Source: Kineosphaera limosa NBRC 100340 (GTDB lineage Bacteria > Actinomycetota > Actinomycetes > Actinomycetales > Dermatophilaceae). Taken from it: a DNA stretch of 56,257 nucleotides. The notes under the pieces were generated by a model. That model was not told where the DNA came from and did no database searches. It worked only from the letters and a program-made list of their open reading frames with translations. The position numbers were made by a program, and so were the translations under genes. This document shows, piece by piece, positions 32,915 through 43,054 of the stretch. Location of the stretch: NCBI RefSeq assembly GCF_000298215.1, contig NZ_BAHD01000044.1:1-56257 (forward strand), in the 5' to 3' direction. Every line of letters starts with the position of its first letter. Position 1 is the first letter of the stretch.

Positions 32915-32943
32915 TTGACCTTGACACTGTGGAAGGGCGTCAG
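32915..32943 (+). promoter_or_regulatory. MerR-type dyad before the regulator gene
   Basis: TTGACC (32915-32920) followed by the dyad CCTTGACACTGTGGAAGG (32919-32936). The dyad resembles MerR-family operators and lies against the gene's own start, which suggests autoregulation. A -10 at normal spacing would fall over the ATG at 32944, so the ATG at 32956 may be the true (leaderless) start. Confidence 0.5.
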
Positions 32944-33756
32944 ATGGCTGTCGACATGCTGAGTATCGGACATATGGCGCACGTGACCGGGGTGTCCCGG
33001 CGGATGCTGCGGCACTGGGAAGAGGTAGGTCTGCTCGCGCCGGCCTCCGTCGATGAGTTCACCGGCTACCGCCGGTACGCGCGGAATCAAGTTGGCCGGG
33101 TTCGGGCGATAGCGTCATTGAGAGCCGTCGGCTTCAGCCTCGACGCGATCAATGATCTTCTCGGTGGGCAACTCTCGGAGCGGCGACTCAAGGAGCTCCT
33201 GCGAGCTCGTGAGAACGAGCTCGTGGCCCAGATCGACGAGGACTCAGCGCGTCTGAAGGAGGTGCGAAAGCGCCTCACCGCTCTCCAGAGAGGACACCGA
33301 ACGATCATGAACAACCTCGAGCTCGGCACGCTACCTACCTTGCAACTGGCAGCCCTGCAGACCTTCGTGGCTGATGAGTCGGAGATCGGCGACGCGGTCG
33401 CCGATCTACTGCCGCGAGTACGGGACCAGCTGGCCAAGAACGGCGTCACCGACGTCGACATCGTGCTCACGTACGACGGGACCTCCGAGGACAGCATCGT
33501 CGTCACCGCAGGGGCTCCGACCTCTGATGCACGCGTCATCCCAGGCCTCGAGGCAGTCCGGGTCGAGGGAGCCGAGCACGGTGCCAGTGTCCGTTTCGAC
33601 ACACCGCCCTCTGATATCGGTGATGCGTGGATCGCGATCGATGCGAACCTCGAACAACGCGGTCAAGAGACGACCGGGGTCTACCGCCAGACTCTCACGC
33701 GGGACGGTGGCGTCGTCCTGCAGGCGCCCCTCAAGAACCTGCCACACGAGGGCTGA
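32944..33756 (+). CDS. MerR-family regulator with GyrI-like effector domain
   Basis: 270 residues from ATG 32944 (GGAAGGG 5 bp upstream; ATG 32956 gives a family-typical 'MLSIGHMAHVTGVS' start). N-terminal MerR helix-turn-helix ('HMAHVTGVSRRMLRHWEEVG'), a long coiled dimer helix (about 85-120), and a C-terminal GyrI-like/BmrR-type small-molecule-binding domain (about 130-270). No metal cysteines, so the ligand is probably an organic molecule such as a drug or dye. Likely target: itself and the divergent GNAT gene. Confidence 0.8.
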   Translation: MAVDMLSIGHMAHVTGVSRRMLRHWEEVGLLAPASVDEFTGYRRYARNQVGRVRAIASLRAVGFSLDAINDLLGGQLSERRLKELLRARENELVAQIDEDSARLKEVRKRLTALQRGHRTIMNNLELGTLPTLQLAALQTFVADESEIGDAVADLLPRVRDQLAKNGVTDVDIVLTYDGTSEDSIVVTAGAPTSDARVIPGLEAVRVEGAEHGASVRFDTPPSDIGDAWIAIDANLEQRGQETTGVYRQTLTRDGGVVLQAPLKNLPHEG

Positions 33757-33772
33757 TGTGCGGCCGCGGGTC

Positions 33773-34120
33773 TCAGCCTCGGGTTGCTGCCCGGTGGTCC
33801 CCGTCCAGTTCCCAGGTGATGTGACCGCGCCTGGATAGGTCCTCAGTGTCGAGGGCGAGGGTGTGGCGGATCTGTCGGTGGACCAGCGGGTCGACGATGT
33901 GCTTGTCGTGCGGGAGGCCGCGCAGCGCCTGGTAGGTGGCGCGCGCGGTGGGGAGGAGGTGGGCCAGGAGGTCGGGGTTGGTGATGCCGTAGGTGCTGTC
34001 CAGGACGGCCGCAGCAGCCGGTGAGAACGCCTGCGACGGTAGTTCGTCCTCGGCAAGGAGGATGCTGACCGTCCTGCTGATCACCGTGGAGTGGTCCCAG
34101 TGCACGGACCATGGCAGCAA
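33773..34120 (-). CDS. ORF following tniQ in the same frame (element IV)
   Basis: 115 residues from TTG 34120. The reading frame is the same as tniQ and is open from the tniQ TGA (34186-34184) onward, 21 codons before this TTG. The segment has a Pro/Ser-rich linker, then 'LLPWSVHWDHSTVISRTV' and 'NPDLLAHLLPTARATYQAL'. The layout parallels 4308-4688 in element I: linker, an 'LP..HW' block, a 'PD..' helix and an 'R..Y.A' helix. Similarity is weak by eye. It may be a separate small gene or a C-terminal part of TniQ reached by readthrough. No recognised family. Confidence 0.5.
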   Translation of the reverse strand: MLPWSVHWDHSTVISRTVSILLAEDELPSQAFSPAAAAVLDSTYGITNPDLLAHLLPTARATYQALRGLPHDKHIVDPLVHRQIRHTLALDTEDLSRRGHITWELDGDHRAATRG

Positions 34121-34183
34121 CGCCGGCGCTGACCCGGTGTCATCTCGTACCGGCGGCCGTGCCGGCCCGGGAGACTGGCTGCT

Positions 34184-35965
34184 TCAAGGAGGTCGCCACG
34201 TCAACGGTTCGCCAGGGTTGTGGCCGGCCGCCTCGGCGACTGCGGTGGCGACCATGGCCAGGAATCGGGCCAGGTCGGGGTCGGCGGTCGGGTCGGTGTG
34301 GGCGCCCTCCTCGTCGTCGCGGTGGTACAGGTCGGGGTTGAGCAGTGTTCCCTCGGTGGGCGCGGCCAGCCGTAGGTCACCGCCGGTGTAGACGGACCAG
34401 AAAAGTTCGACCAGGGCGCTGGTGCTGACCCAGCCGTGGCACGCGCAGAGGAGGCTGCGGGTGTGGTTCACCGCGGCGACGAGCAGGTCCTGGTCGGCGG
34501 CGATCCACCGGCGGCTTTGGTAGTCGATCGGCGGGGGAGTGGCCTCCAGGAGGGTCGCGACCTCGTCCAGGCGGCGCAGCACGGATGGCCAGGCGCCGGT
34601 GCGGCGCAGGTGCCGGACCAGGTTCGGTGGGTGGACCGTGAACGAGGCCGGTAGGCCGAGGTCGATCGCGATCAGTCGCCAGGGCCGGGTGCTGCCGACC
34701 TTGGCCAGCAGCATGCTGGCGGCGGCCCGGTCCCGGTAGTCGCTGTCGCGGATCCACGGGTGCAGCGTGCCGGGCCAGAGCAGCTGCGGGATCCATGCCA
34801 GCCGTGCCTGTCCCGGCGCCGGGCTGGGCGCACCGTGCTGGGTAGGGCAGGGGTAGCGCGGGTTGTCGCTTCCGGTGCGGAAGACCAGTTGGCTGCTGGC
34901 GGGTAGTCGCTCTCTCAGGGAGGTGAGGCGGACCGCGGCCAGCAGAGGGTTGCGCCGGCGTTTGGTCAGGACGTGGTCGGGGCCGATGGGGGTGACCGGC
35001 CCGGCCGGGTGCAGCAGCCCGTGCCGGTCGGCGATTGCTCCCGCGGCGGCCGGGTCCGGTTGTGCGATCACTGCTCGTGCGGCCAGGACCGCGTCCAGCA
35101 GGTCGCCGGTGGCACGGCCGGGACGGGTCAGGTGCTTGACGTCGCCGAGCCGTTCGACGACGAGCTCCAGGGCGGCGTCGAACAGGTCCGCGTGGGACAC
35201 CTCGAACCCGCAGGCCCGGATCACGTGTGCCGGATCGTCGTCGGCTTGTCGGGCCACGGCGTGCAGCCATAGCTGGACAGCTGCCACGTCCTGGTCGACC
35301 GGCGGTGCGGGGGCTTCGCGCAGGTCGTGCCCGCACACCTGGTACCTGGTCCGTGGGGTGTGCTGTCCGGGCGCGGGTTCGCTGCAGACCCAGGGGGCGT
35401 TGTCGTGGGTCATCCATGCCGAGCTGGTGAACCGTGCGCGGTGGCACGCCGGGCAGCGGCGGACCAGGAGCCGTCGGTGCGTCGTGCAGACCAGGTTCAG
35501 CGGTGCCGCCCAGGCCTGCTGCCAGATGCCGCCGGTCTCGGCGAGGCAGGAGGGGCAGAAGCGGGTCCGGTCCGGGGCGACCTGGCCACGGCCGTGATAG
35601 GCGCCCAGGTACCGGGCCACCTGGGAAGGCAGCGCATCATCGCCGCAGTCGGTGCCCGGCGGGCGGGAGTCGAGCCCCGCCGCGGTGGCCAGGGTCTGGA
35701 CGTGCGGTGCCAGGTGCGCCTCGACGCGGGCGGCCGGGCCGGCCACGACCGCCACGCCGAGCTCGCTCAGAAGACCGGAGACCGGCAGCCTGTATCGGTG
35801 GGCCAACCGCGCCAGCCACGACGCCAGCTGCTCCCCCGCGGCCGGAGGCACGGCCAGCGGGAGCCGGGTGATGTCGTACCCGCCCGGTACCAGCCGCGCC
35901 CGGGCACGCCCGGTGACCGGCCGGAGGAGGGGATCAGGTGCTCTGGCTGAGATGCTCGGCGGCAT
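34184..35965 (-). CDS. tniQ: TniQ/TnsD-family target-selection protein (element IV)
   Basis: 593 residues from ATG 35965, which aligns with the start of the element I copy ('MPPS...') and overlaps tniB by 32 bp. The TniQ domain starts at 'VPGGYDITRLPLAV'; the zinc pattern is 'CPSCLAET...CTTH...CPACHRA'. Long C-terminal region of the TnsD kind, ending 'GEPLTWRPP'. It differs markedly from the element I copy outside the N-terminal domain, so the two may recognise different sites. Its target is probably near the dnaK promoter, where the right end sits (inference). Confidence 0.88.
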   Translation of the reverse strand: MPPSISARAPDPLLRPVTGRARARLVPGGYDITRLPLAVPPAAGEQLASWLARLAHRYRLPVSGLLSELGVAVVAGPAARVEAHLAPHVQTLATAAGLDSRPPGTDCGDDALPSQVARYLGAYHGRGQVAPDRTRFCPSCLAETGGIWQQAWAAPLNLVCTTHRRLLVRRCPACHRARFTSSAWMTHDNAPWVCSEPAPGQHTPRTRYQVCGHDLREAPAPPVDQDVAAVQLWLHAVARQADDDPAHVIRACGFEVSHADLFDAALELVVERLGDVKHLTRPGRATGDLLDAVLAARAVIAQPDPAAAGAIADRHGLLHPAGPVTPIGPDHVLTKRRRNPLLAAVRLTSLRERLPASSQLVFRTGSDNPRYPCPTQHGAPSPAPGQARLAWIPQLLWPGTLHPWIRDSDYRDRAAASMLLAKVGSTRPWRLIAIDLGLPASFTVHPPNLVRHLRRTGAWPSVLRRLDEVATLLEATPPPIDYQSRRWIAADQDLLVAAVNHTRSLLCACHGWVSTSALVELFWSVYTGGDLRLAAPTEGTLLNPDLYHRDDEEGAHTDPTADPDLARFLAMVATAVAEAAGHNPGEPLTWRPP

Positions 35966-37001
35966 TGTCGATCCGGACCGATGACAGTACGTCGGCGTCG
36001 AGCACCTCGGTCCCTGTGGTGATTGCTCGTGCGCAGGCACGTTCGAGCAGGGTCGCCAGCGACCCGATACGACCCTGGGTGCGTTTGTGCAGCAGGTCGG
36101 CGTGGTCGGTCAGCATCCCCGGGCGGGCCCGCGCCAGCTTGTAGTGCGGTTCCAGGGTGGCCAGGAGCGTGGCCCAGGCACGGGCACCGGCGTCGGTGCT
36201 AGTGGAGAAGGGGACGACCGGGCAGCGGGTAGCCCGCCGGCTGGTCTGGGCCAGGACGGCCTGGTCGCCGTGCAAACCTTCGTCGAAGAAGCGTCGCTCA
36301 CGCAGCCCGACCCCGACGTAGATGAACGTGACCGGTAGCTCGTTGGCCAGGCCCTTGAGGTGGTTGGACACCTCGGTGCCGTGGCGCCCGGCGAAGTCGA
36401 CGAAGTGCAGCTCGTCGATGACGATCAGGCGGGTGTCGCAGCTGGCGACGCAGTCGATGGCCAGTGCGGTCAGCTCGGTGCGTGAGCCGCGACGGGCCGC
36501 AGGGTGGCCGTAGAACTCCAACAGCTTCTGGTTCAGGCCCTTGAGGGTGATGCCCTCGTTCAACGGCACGAACGCCACCGGCAGCCGCTGATTCCCCTCA
36601 GCCGTGGTGTGCCCGTAGCGGCGGTAGATCCGCCGGTGGAAGTCGCGAGCGTACCGGGTCGCGATCGTGGTCTTGCCCAGGTACGGCTCGGCGTCGATGA
36701 CCACCGACCCGCGCAACTTGTCCGCATCGCGACGGTTGGAGGCCATCACCTCATCGATCACCTGGTAGGCCGAGACGAGCTGCTGGGTGCGCACCGTCGG
36801 AGGGTTGGTGTTCCAGACAACCCGGGCCTCGCCGTAGTCCTCGGCCTCCTCCGGACTCAGATCGGCCATCTCGGCGAGGGTCAAGGTCGGGAAGTCCGGC
36901 CGGGGAGCCGCGTTCACGAACGCGTCCCACCCGGCCTTGCGGGACATCTGGAACAAGGCGGTGTCGTGCACGGCCAGCCACCGGGCCCACGGGTTGCTCA
37001 T
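35934..37001 (-). CDS. tniB: TniB/TnsC-family AAA+ ATPase (element IV)
   Basis: 355 residues from ATG 37001, overlapping the tniA stop as ATGA; the frame runs upstream but the 'MSNPWARW' start matches the element I copy. Walker A 'AEPYLGKTTIA', Walker B 'LIVIDELHFVD'. Long identical stretches with the other TniB ('EVSNHLKGLANE', 'AQTSRRATR', 'LRGSVVIDA'), far more conserved than TniQ. Confidence 0.9.
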   Translation of the reverse strand: MSNPWARWLAVHDTALFQMSRKAGWDAFVNAAPRPDFPTLTLAEMADLSPEEAEDYGEARVVWNTNPPTVRTQQLVSAYQVIDEVMASNRRDADKLRGSVVIDAEPYLGKTTIATRYARDFHRRIYRRYGHTTAEGNQRLPVAFVPLNEGITLKGLNQKLLEFYGHPAARRGSRTELTALAIDCVASCDTRLIVIDELHFVDFAGRHGTEVSNHLKGLANELPVTFIYVGVGLRERRFFDEGLHGDQAVLAQTSRRATRCPVVPFSTSTDAGARAWATLLATLEPHYKLARARPGMLTDHADLLHKRTQGRIGSLATLLERACARAITTGTEVLDADVLSSVRIDNAAEHLSQST

Positions 37002-39001
37002 TCGTCGAACACCTCCAGCACCTCGCTGTCCGGGTGCTCGGCGTAGTAGCGCTCGAACACGTCCAGGTCGTCCGGGTGCTGCGTCGGCGCGGCCTTCCGG
37101 GCCTCGCGGGCGGTGAGCAGGTCGATCACCCCGGGCACGGAGGCGCGGTCGGTCACCTCGCCTGCGTCGAACACGTGGCTGCTGGGCTGGGTGGCCAGCC
37201 GGATCGCAAGGTTGCGTTCTCGGCGGCCCATCACCTCCTCCCGGCCCCACCGGGCCAGGAGGTCTTCCACAGCCTGCTGCGGGTCGACGTGCCGGTGCTC
37301 GGCGATGCTGATCCGGCGGGTGTAGTCAGCTGCGTCCTTGCTGAACGGGGCGTTGATCCCGCTGGCGAGCCGCCACTCCAGGCGGTGCCACCTCTTATCG
37401 GCCGGGTCCTGGAAGTAGACGGCCCGCACATCGTCGACATCGACCAGGATCGGCCACTTCCCGGCATGGGCGCCGCCGTAGTCCGATCTCCTGGCCCGGT
37501 AGGTGTTCAAGCCCGGACCGTCGTACCGGCGCCCGTCGATGTCGACGCCGTAGTGATGGATCTTGCGCCACTGGACCTCCATCAACTCATACCGCAGGTC
37601 CTCGGCCGCCGGGAGCCGCAGCAGCCCGGAGAACTCGATGCCCCGGTTGAACATCTCCTGCGGGGACAGGTCGACCTTCGGCAGCAACGGGTCCCGCAGC
37701 CCCCGGTGCGCGCGGAGGTGATAGACGTCACCGACCCACTCCCTGATCAGGTCCTCCAGCTCGGTGACGTAGTAGAACGCGCCCTTCTCGACGTCCTTGC
37801 CGCGGTAGGCGATGTTGGGACCCTTGTAGCCGGACAGCTTGTCCAGCAAGGACAATCGCAGGCTCTTGAAGAACCGCTCGAGTGCCGGTTTGTCGGTCGG
37901 CTTGTCCGGGATCGCCGGCTGCACCGAGATCCCCAACCGGCGGCACACCCCCATCGTGTGCTCAGACAGGTACACCTTGCCGTGGTCGATGACGATGGTG
38001 TCCGGGAACACCCCGACCGACCCCAGGACCACGTGTTCCGGGACGCCGGCGTACGGACCTGACGGGGAGTCGGGTCTCCGTCCCCACTGCTGCGGGGTCA
38101 GGCACTGCAGCAGCACGCTGGCCACGTCCGCCGACTTCGCCGCGACCGGGCGCAGACGCAGGCCTTTCACGGAGCGGTCGTACAGGTCCATCGCCAACGT
38201 AAGCTCGGTGTTCACCCACCGCATCGTCACCGGCTCCATCGCGAACACGTCCAGCTTGTACCCGTCCATCAGCACGTACTCACCGGGACGGTTCGGACGC
38301 AGCTGCCCCAGGACACCCTGCGGGCGCTTGGCAACCGAACGACGCCGCGGAGCGTCCCCGAACGTGTGCCGGCCGGCGTCCAGCTCGACAACGCGTTCGT
38401 AGGCCACCGACCGGGTGGGTACTACGCCGTCGGGTACCGACTCCAGGAACACCCGGTTCGTCTCCCGGATGACCGTCTGCTGCGAGGGTGTGGACCGGTT
38501 GGTATAGCGGGAGAGGACCTCGGTGCACGCATCATCCCAGCGGGGATCGACGCTGCGCCTGGTGTCCTTCAGGAGCCGCTCATCGATCAGCCCGGCCGGG
38601 CCCAGCTCGTCGAACCGGCGCAGGCGCCGTTGCACCGTTCGCAGCGACAACCCCAGCTTCGTGGCCGCTGAGCGCATCCGGGCGGGCGCCTCGTCAGCTC
38701 CTCGAACCGCGAGCAGCTCAGCGAAGATCTCCACCTCCGCCTCCAACCGGGTGCGCTGCTTGAGGGTCAAGGACTCCAGGCCGATAGCTGACAGGAGGTC
38801 CCGCTGCCCTGCATCGACGGCGTGACTGTCGGGGTCCAGTCCGGAGGCACCTTCGAGCAGGTCCGTCACCGCAGCTGTCCGATACCGTCCACCGTCTCCC
38901 TGCAGACGCACAGACGTGCCGCGGACCTCGCAGACGGCCCAGCCCTCGCCGTCGAACCACAGTCGAGTGCCGACCCGGACCTCAAGCAAGGACCCTGTCA
39001 C
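36998..39001 (-). CDS. tniA: TniA/TnsB-family DDE transposase (element IV)
   Basis: 667 residues from GTG 39001, overlapping the tnsA stop as GTGA. N-terminal DNA-binding domains ('SLRTVQRRLRRFDELGPAG'), then the catalytic core with Asp in 'YVLMDGYKLDVFAME', Asp in 'TIVIDHGKVYLSE' and Glu in 'KPALERFFKSL', then the C-terminal barrel. Triad intact. Roughly half identical to the element I enzyme by eye, enough to be one subfamily but with different end sequences. Confidence 0.9.
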   Translation of the reverse strand: MTGSLLEVRVGTRLWFDGEGWAVCEVRGTSVRLQGDGGRYRTAAVTDLLEGASGLDPDSHAVDAGQRDLLSAIGLESLTLKQRTRLEAEVEIFAELLAVRGADEAPARMRSAATKLGLSLRTVQRRLRRFDELGPAGLIDERLLKDTRRSVDPRWDDACTEVLSRYTNRSTPSQQTVIRETNRVFLESVPDGVVPTRSVAYERVVELDAGRHTFGDAPRRRSVAKRPQGVLGQLRPNRPGEYVLMDGYKLDVFAMEPVTMRWVNTELTLAMDLYDRSVKGLRLRPVAAKSADVASVLLQCLTPQQWGRRPDSPSGPYAGVPEHVVLGSVGVFPDTIVIDHGKVYLSEHTMGVCRRLGISVQPAIPDKPTDKPALERFFKSLRLSLLDKLSGYKGPNIAYRGKDVEKGAFYYVTELEDLIREWVGDVYHLRAHRGLRDPLLPKVDLSPQEMFNRGIEFSGLLRLPAAEDLRYELMEVQWRKIHHYGVDIDGRRYDGPGLNTYRARRSDYGGAHAGKWPILVDVDDVRAVYFQDPADKRWHRLEWRLASGINAPFSKDAADYTRRISIAEHRHVDPQQAVEDLLARWGREEVMGRRERNLAIRLATQPSSHVFDAGEVTDRASVPGVIDLLTAREARKAAPTQHPDDLDVFERYYAEHPDSEVLEVFDE

Positions 39002-39768
39002 CCTCGGGACACCTCCCGGACGCGATCGATCCGCGTCGCCGAGCTGAGGGGCTCATCCAGGTCGATCTCCCACGCCTGGTGCCAAAGGAGGCCAACCATC
39101 GCTGCCCGCAGGGCGTGCGCCGTGTAGTCGGTGGCGCGGCTCGCGGCCCTGAGCGACTCGCCCAGTGACCGGTCCACGGCGCCGTGGCGATGGAGCTGGA
39201 TCGTGGCTCCGGGGTCCACCAGGTGTGCCCGGCGCCCCTGAGCCAGGAACCGGACGTTGGTCAACCGACGCGAGTCGGTGCCGGACCACACCGAGTAGCG
39301 CCACCCTCGTTCAGCAAGCACCCGGCCCGTCCAGCCGAGAACTTCGGCGACCTCTGGCTTGTCGACCAGATGTCCGGGCTTGACGTCGACCACCTCGACC
39401 GACCCATCACGTCGTTGCAGCAGGTAGTCCGGGACATGTCGGCGCACGACGTCGCCATCACGACCGGCGAGCCCGAACGGTTGACTGGCTACGGCGACCA
39501 CGTCCTGGTCGAAGTCAGCCAGCATGAGCCGGTCCCGTTCGAGCAGGCTCTCGTACCCGACCAGGTCACCCATCGTCGCCGCCCACCACCAGCCCGGGTA
39601 GTGACCCATCCCCGCGTACGACCCGAACCGGCGAACCGGGAGCCCGCGCACCACCAGGTCCGCTCGGACAGCATCCCAAGTCGTCACGACGTCCTCGCCG
39701 TCTCGGGACGTGTAGCGGACCTCGACCAGCCTTCCCGGCTTCTCCCTGGCCACGGCTCCAGGGTCCAC
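38998..39768 (-). CDS. tnsA: TnsA-like endonuclease subunit (element IV)
   Basis: 256 residues starting at 39768, only 5 bp from the first right-end repeat. Catalytic Glu in 'LVGYESLLERDRLMLADFD', Asp in 'RRHVPDYLL' and Lys in 'EVVDVKPGH'. The C-terminal domain (about 180-256) would contact TniA. Somewhat longer than the element I copy. First gene of the transposition operon; its promoter must lie within or beside the transposase-binding repeats. Confidence 0.87.
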   Translation of the reverse strand: MDPGAVAREKPGRLVEVRYTSRDGEDVVTTWDAVRADLVVRGLPVRRFGSYAGMGHYPGWWWAATMGDLVGYESLLERDRLMLADFDQDVVAVASQPFGLAGRDGDVVRRHVPDYLLQRRDGSVEVVDVKPGHLVDKPEVAEVLGWTGRVLAERGWRYSVWSGTDSRRLTNVRFLAQGRRAHLVDPGATIQLHRHGAVDRSLGESLRAASRATDYTAHALRAAMVGLLWHQAWEIDLDEPLSSATRIDRVREVSRG

Positions 39769-39772
39769 CTCG

Positions 39773-39845
39773 CGACAAGATCCCCGGACAACGACACGCC
39801 GACGACAAGAAACCTGGACAACGACAAGTTACGGCGGAACCTACA
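39773..39845 (-). repeat. Right end of element IV with two binding repeats
   Basis: Repeats CGACAAGATCCCCGGACAAC... (39773-39796) and CGACAAGAAACCTGGACAAC... (39803-39826), 30 bp apart, both ending CGACA; the tip GGAACCTACA ends 19 bp later at 39845. Confidence 0.82.
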
Positions 39846-39900
39846 CCGCACGACGCCAGAAACTCCTCCCGGATCTGGGAATGATCCCCCGCATACAAGA

Positions 39901-39921
39901 GTTGAGTCGAGTAAGCGCAAC
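39901..39921. promoter_or_regulatory. HAIR-type operator for HspR
   Basis: GTTGAGT-N7-GCGCAAC has the 7-7-7 layout of the HspR inverted repeat (consensus CTTGAGT-N7-ACTCAAG), with 10 of 14 arm positions matching. It lies 184 bp upstream of the dnaK start and 56 bp from the tip of element IV. It would let HspR (44128) repress the operon. Confidence 0.65.
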
Positions 39922-39937
39922 TTTGCAGAGCCTCCAC

Positions 39938-39966
39938 TTGACACCGGCCGTGCGGCCGACGAGATT
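39938..39966 (+). promoter_or_regulatory. Candidate vegetative promoter of the dnaK operon
   Basis: TTGACA (39938-39943), 17-bp spacer, GAGATT (39961-39966). A perfect -35 with a weak -10, just downstream of the HAIR site and giving a leader of roughly 110 bp before dnaK. Confidence 0.5.
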
Positions 39967-40085
39967 GAGCGACGGCACCGCAACTTTGCGGCGGACAGCT
40001 CAGACCACCAGATCTGGCCGGCACGCGTCAGCGATCGACGCGCGCGTGCCGGGCAGCCACCTCACCAACAAGGGAGCATCACCAC

Positions 40086-42017
<1,932 letters not shown>

Positions 42018-42032
42018 CCTGATCGGCGATCG

Positions 42033-42066
42033 GCGGGGCCGTCGGCATCAGTGCCGGCGGCCCCGC
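42033..42066 (+). terminator. Strong hairpin between dnaK and grpE
   Basis: 15-bp stem (GCGGGGCCGTCGGCA against TGCCGGCGGCCCCGC, one G-T pair) with a TCAG loop, 16 bp after the dnaK stop. No U-run follows, so it probably attenuates transcription or protects the dnaK mRNA 3' end, giving more DnaK than GrpE. Confidence 0.65.
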
Positions 42067-42238
42067 TGCCGAAGGGACACTAGAGCACCTGGGAGACATC
42101 ATCGACAGCCATGACGAGCAGGCGCGCTACGTCGTCCGCGACAAGCGCCGCCTGGATCCGCACACTGGAGACCTACGCGACGGTGCCACCGGCACCGCGC
42201 AGACCCGAGCAACCAACGACGCGCAGGAGGCAGCGAGC

Positions 42239-42952
42239 ATGACCGACGGCAATCCGCGCTCCAGCGGCGACGACGCCTTCGGCGGTGCCGTGGGCGACGA
42301 CCTACCTGGACGCCAGCACGAAGAGGCCGAGCCGGCAGCCCCCGGCGGTTGGCCCGGCGAAGACGAGCGGGGACACCGCCCGACCTCTCCGGCTCACAGC
42401 CACGCCTCCGCGGCGGCCGCGCGGGCCGCCTACGCCGACGCACCCAAGGGCAGCGACCCGGCGCGCAAGAGCGCGACGACAGAGCAGCCGGAGCCGGCCG
42501 GTGACGCCGACGGCCAGCACCCCGACACCGTGCTCGCGACCGAACTGCGGCAGGACCTGCAGCGGTTGCAGGCCGAGTACGTCAACTACAAGCGGCGCGT
42601 CGACCGCGACCGCGATGTCGCCAAGCAGCGCGCTGTCGCCGGCGTCGTCGAGGCGATGCTGCCGGTGCTCGACGAGGTTCACCTCGCGCGCCAGCACGGC
42701 GAGCTCGAGGGCGGGCCGTTCGCGAAGATCGCCGAGAAGCTCGAGGCGATCCTCGGCAAGTACGGAGTGCAGCGCTACGGGCAGCCGGGCGACGCCTTCG
42801 ACCCGATGGTCCACGAGGCCGTCATGCACACCCAGGCCGAGCTGGCTCCGGGCACGACCACGACGACCGTCGTGCAGGTCATGCAGCCGGGGTACAAGAT
42901 CGGTGACCACGTGGTGCGCGCGGCCCTGGTGGCCGTGGCGGACCCGACCTGA
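42239..42952 (+). CDS. grpE: Nucleotide exchange factor GrpE
   Basis: 237 residues from ATG 42239. GrpE opens the DnaK nucleotide cleft. The conserved part begins near residue 100: 'LQRLQAEYVNYKRRVDRD' (long paired helix), 'LPVLDEVHLARQHGELEGG' and the C-terminal beta domain 'VQVMQPGYKIGDHVVRAALV'. The first 95 residues are low-complexity. The same frame is open upstream to at least 42098 and encodes 'RYVVRDKRRLDPHTGDLRDG', which looks like the conserved N-terminus of actinobacterial GrpE, so the true start may be upstream at a non-standard codon. Confidence 0.92.
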   Translation: MTDGNPRSSGDDAFGGAVGDDLPGRQHEEAEPAAPGGWPGEDERGHRPTSPAHSHASAAAARAAYADAPKGSDPARKSATTEQPEPAGDADGQHPDTVLATELRQDLQRLQAEYVNYKRRVDRDRDVAKQRAVAGVVEAMLPVLDEVHLARQHGELEGGPFAKIAEKLEAILGKYGVQRYGQPGDAFDPMVHEAVMHTQAELAPGTTTTTVVQVMQPGYKIGDHVVRAALVAVADPT

Positions 42953-43054
42953 GCACCACCACCTGCGCCCCGCCGGGCCCGGTCCCAGTGACCGGGCCCC
43001 GGCGGGCAGGCGCAGCAACCACACACATTCCTGCGATCAGCGAAGGAGGGGACA

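Larger units (their letters stand above)
32099..39845 (-). mobile_element. Element IV: autonomous Tn7-like transposon next to dnaK
   Basis: Left end TGTAGGTTCTCGG at 32099; right tip GGAACCTACA at 39845 (TGTAGGTTC inward), so the two tips match. Cargo is a GNAT gene and a MerR/GyrI regulator between the left end and tniQ, the same slot used in element I. The tnsA-tniA-tniB-tniQ set lies on the minus strand with tnsA at the right end. The 5-bp flanks (CAAGA, CCGCA) differ, so no target duplication is shown. Confidence 0.78.

Noticed and set aside
32929-32943. GTG 32929 as start of the MerR/GyrI regulator
   Set aside because: It lies inside the operator dyad, and the ATG at 32944 has a ribosome binding site while the ATG at 32956 fits the family N-terminus.
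35934-37250. Longer start for tniB of element IV (438 residues)
   Set aside because: The first 83 residues are Pro/Arg/Gly shadow sequence over tniA; the ATGA overlap and match with the other copy fix the start at 37001.
2398-39845. CRISPR-associated transposon
   Set aside because: No Cas gene and no array of spaced repeats was found; the only regularly spaced repeats are the pairs at transposon right ends, and both TniQ proteins are long and TnsD-like.
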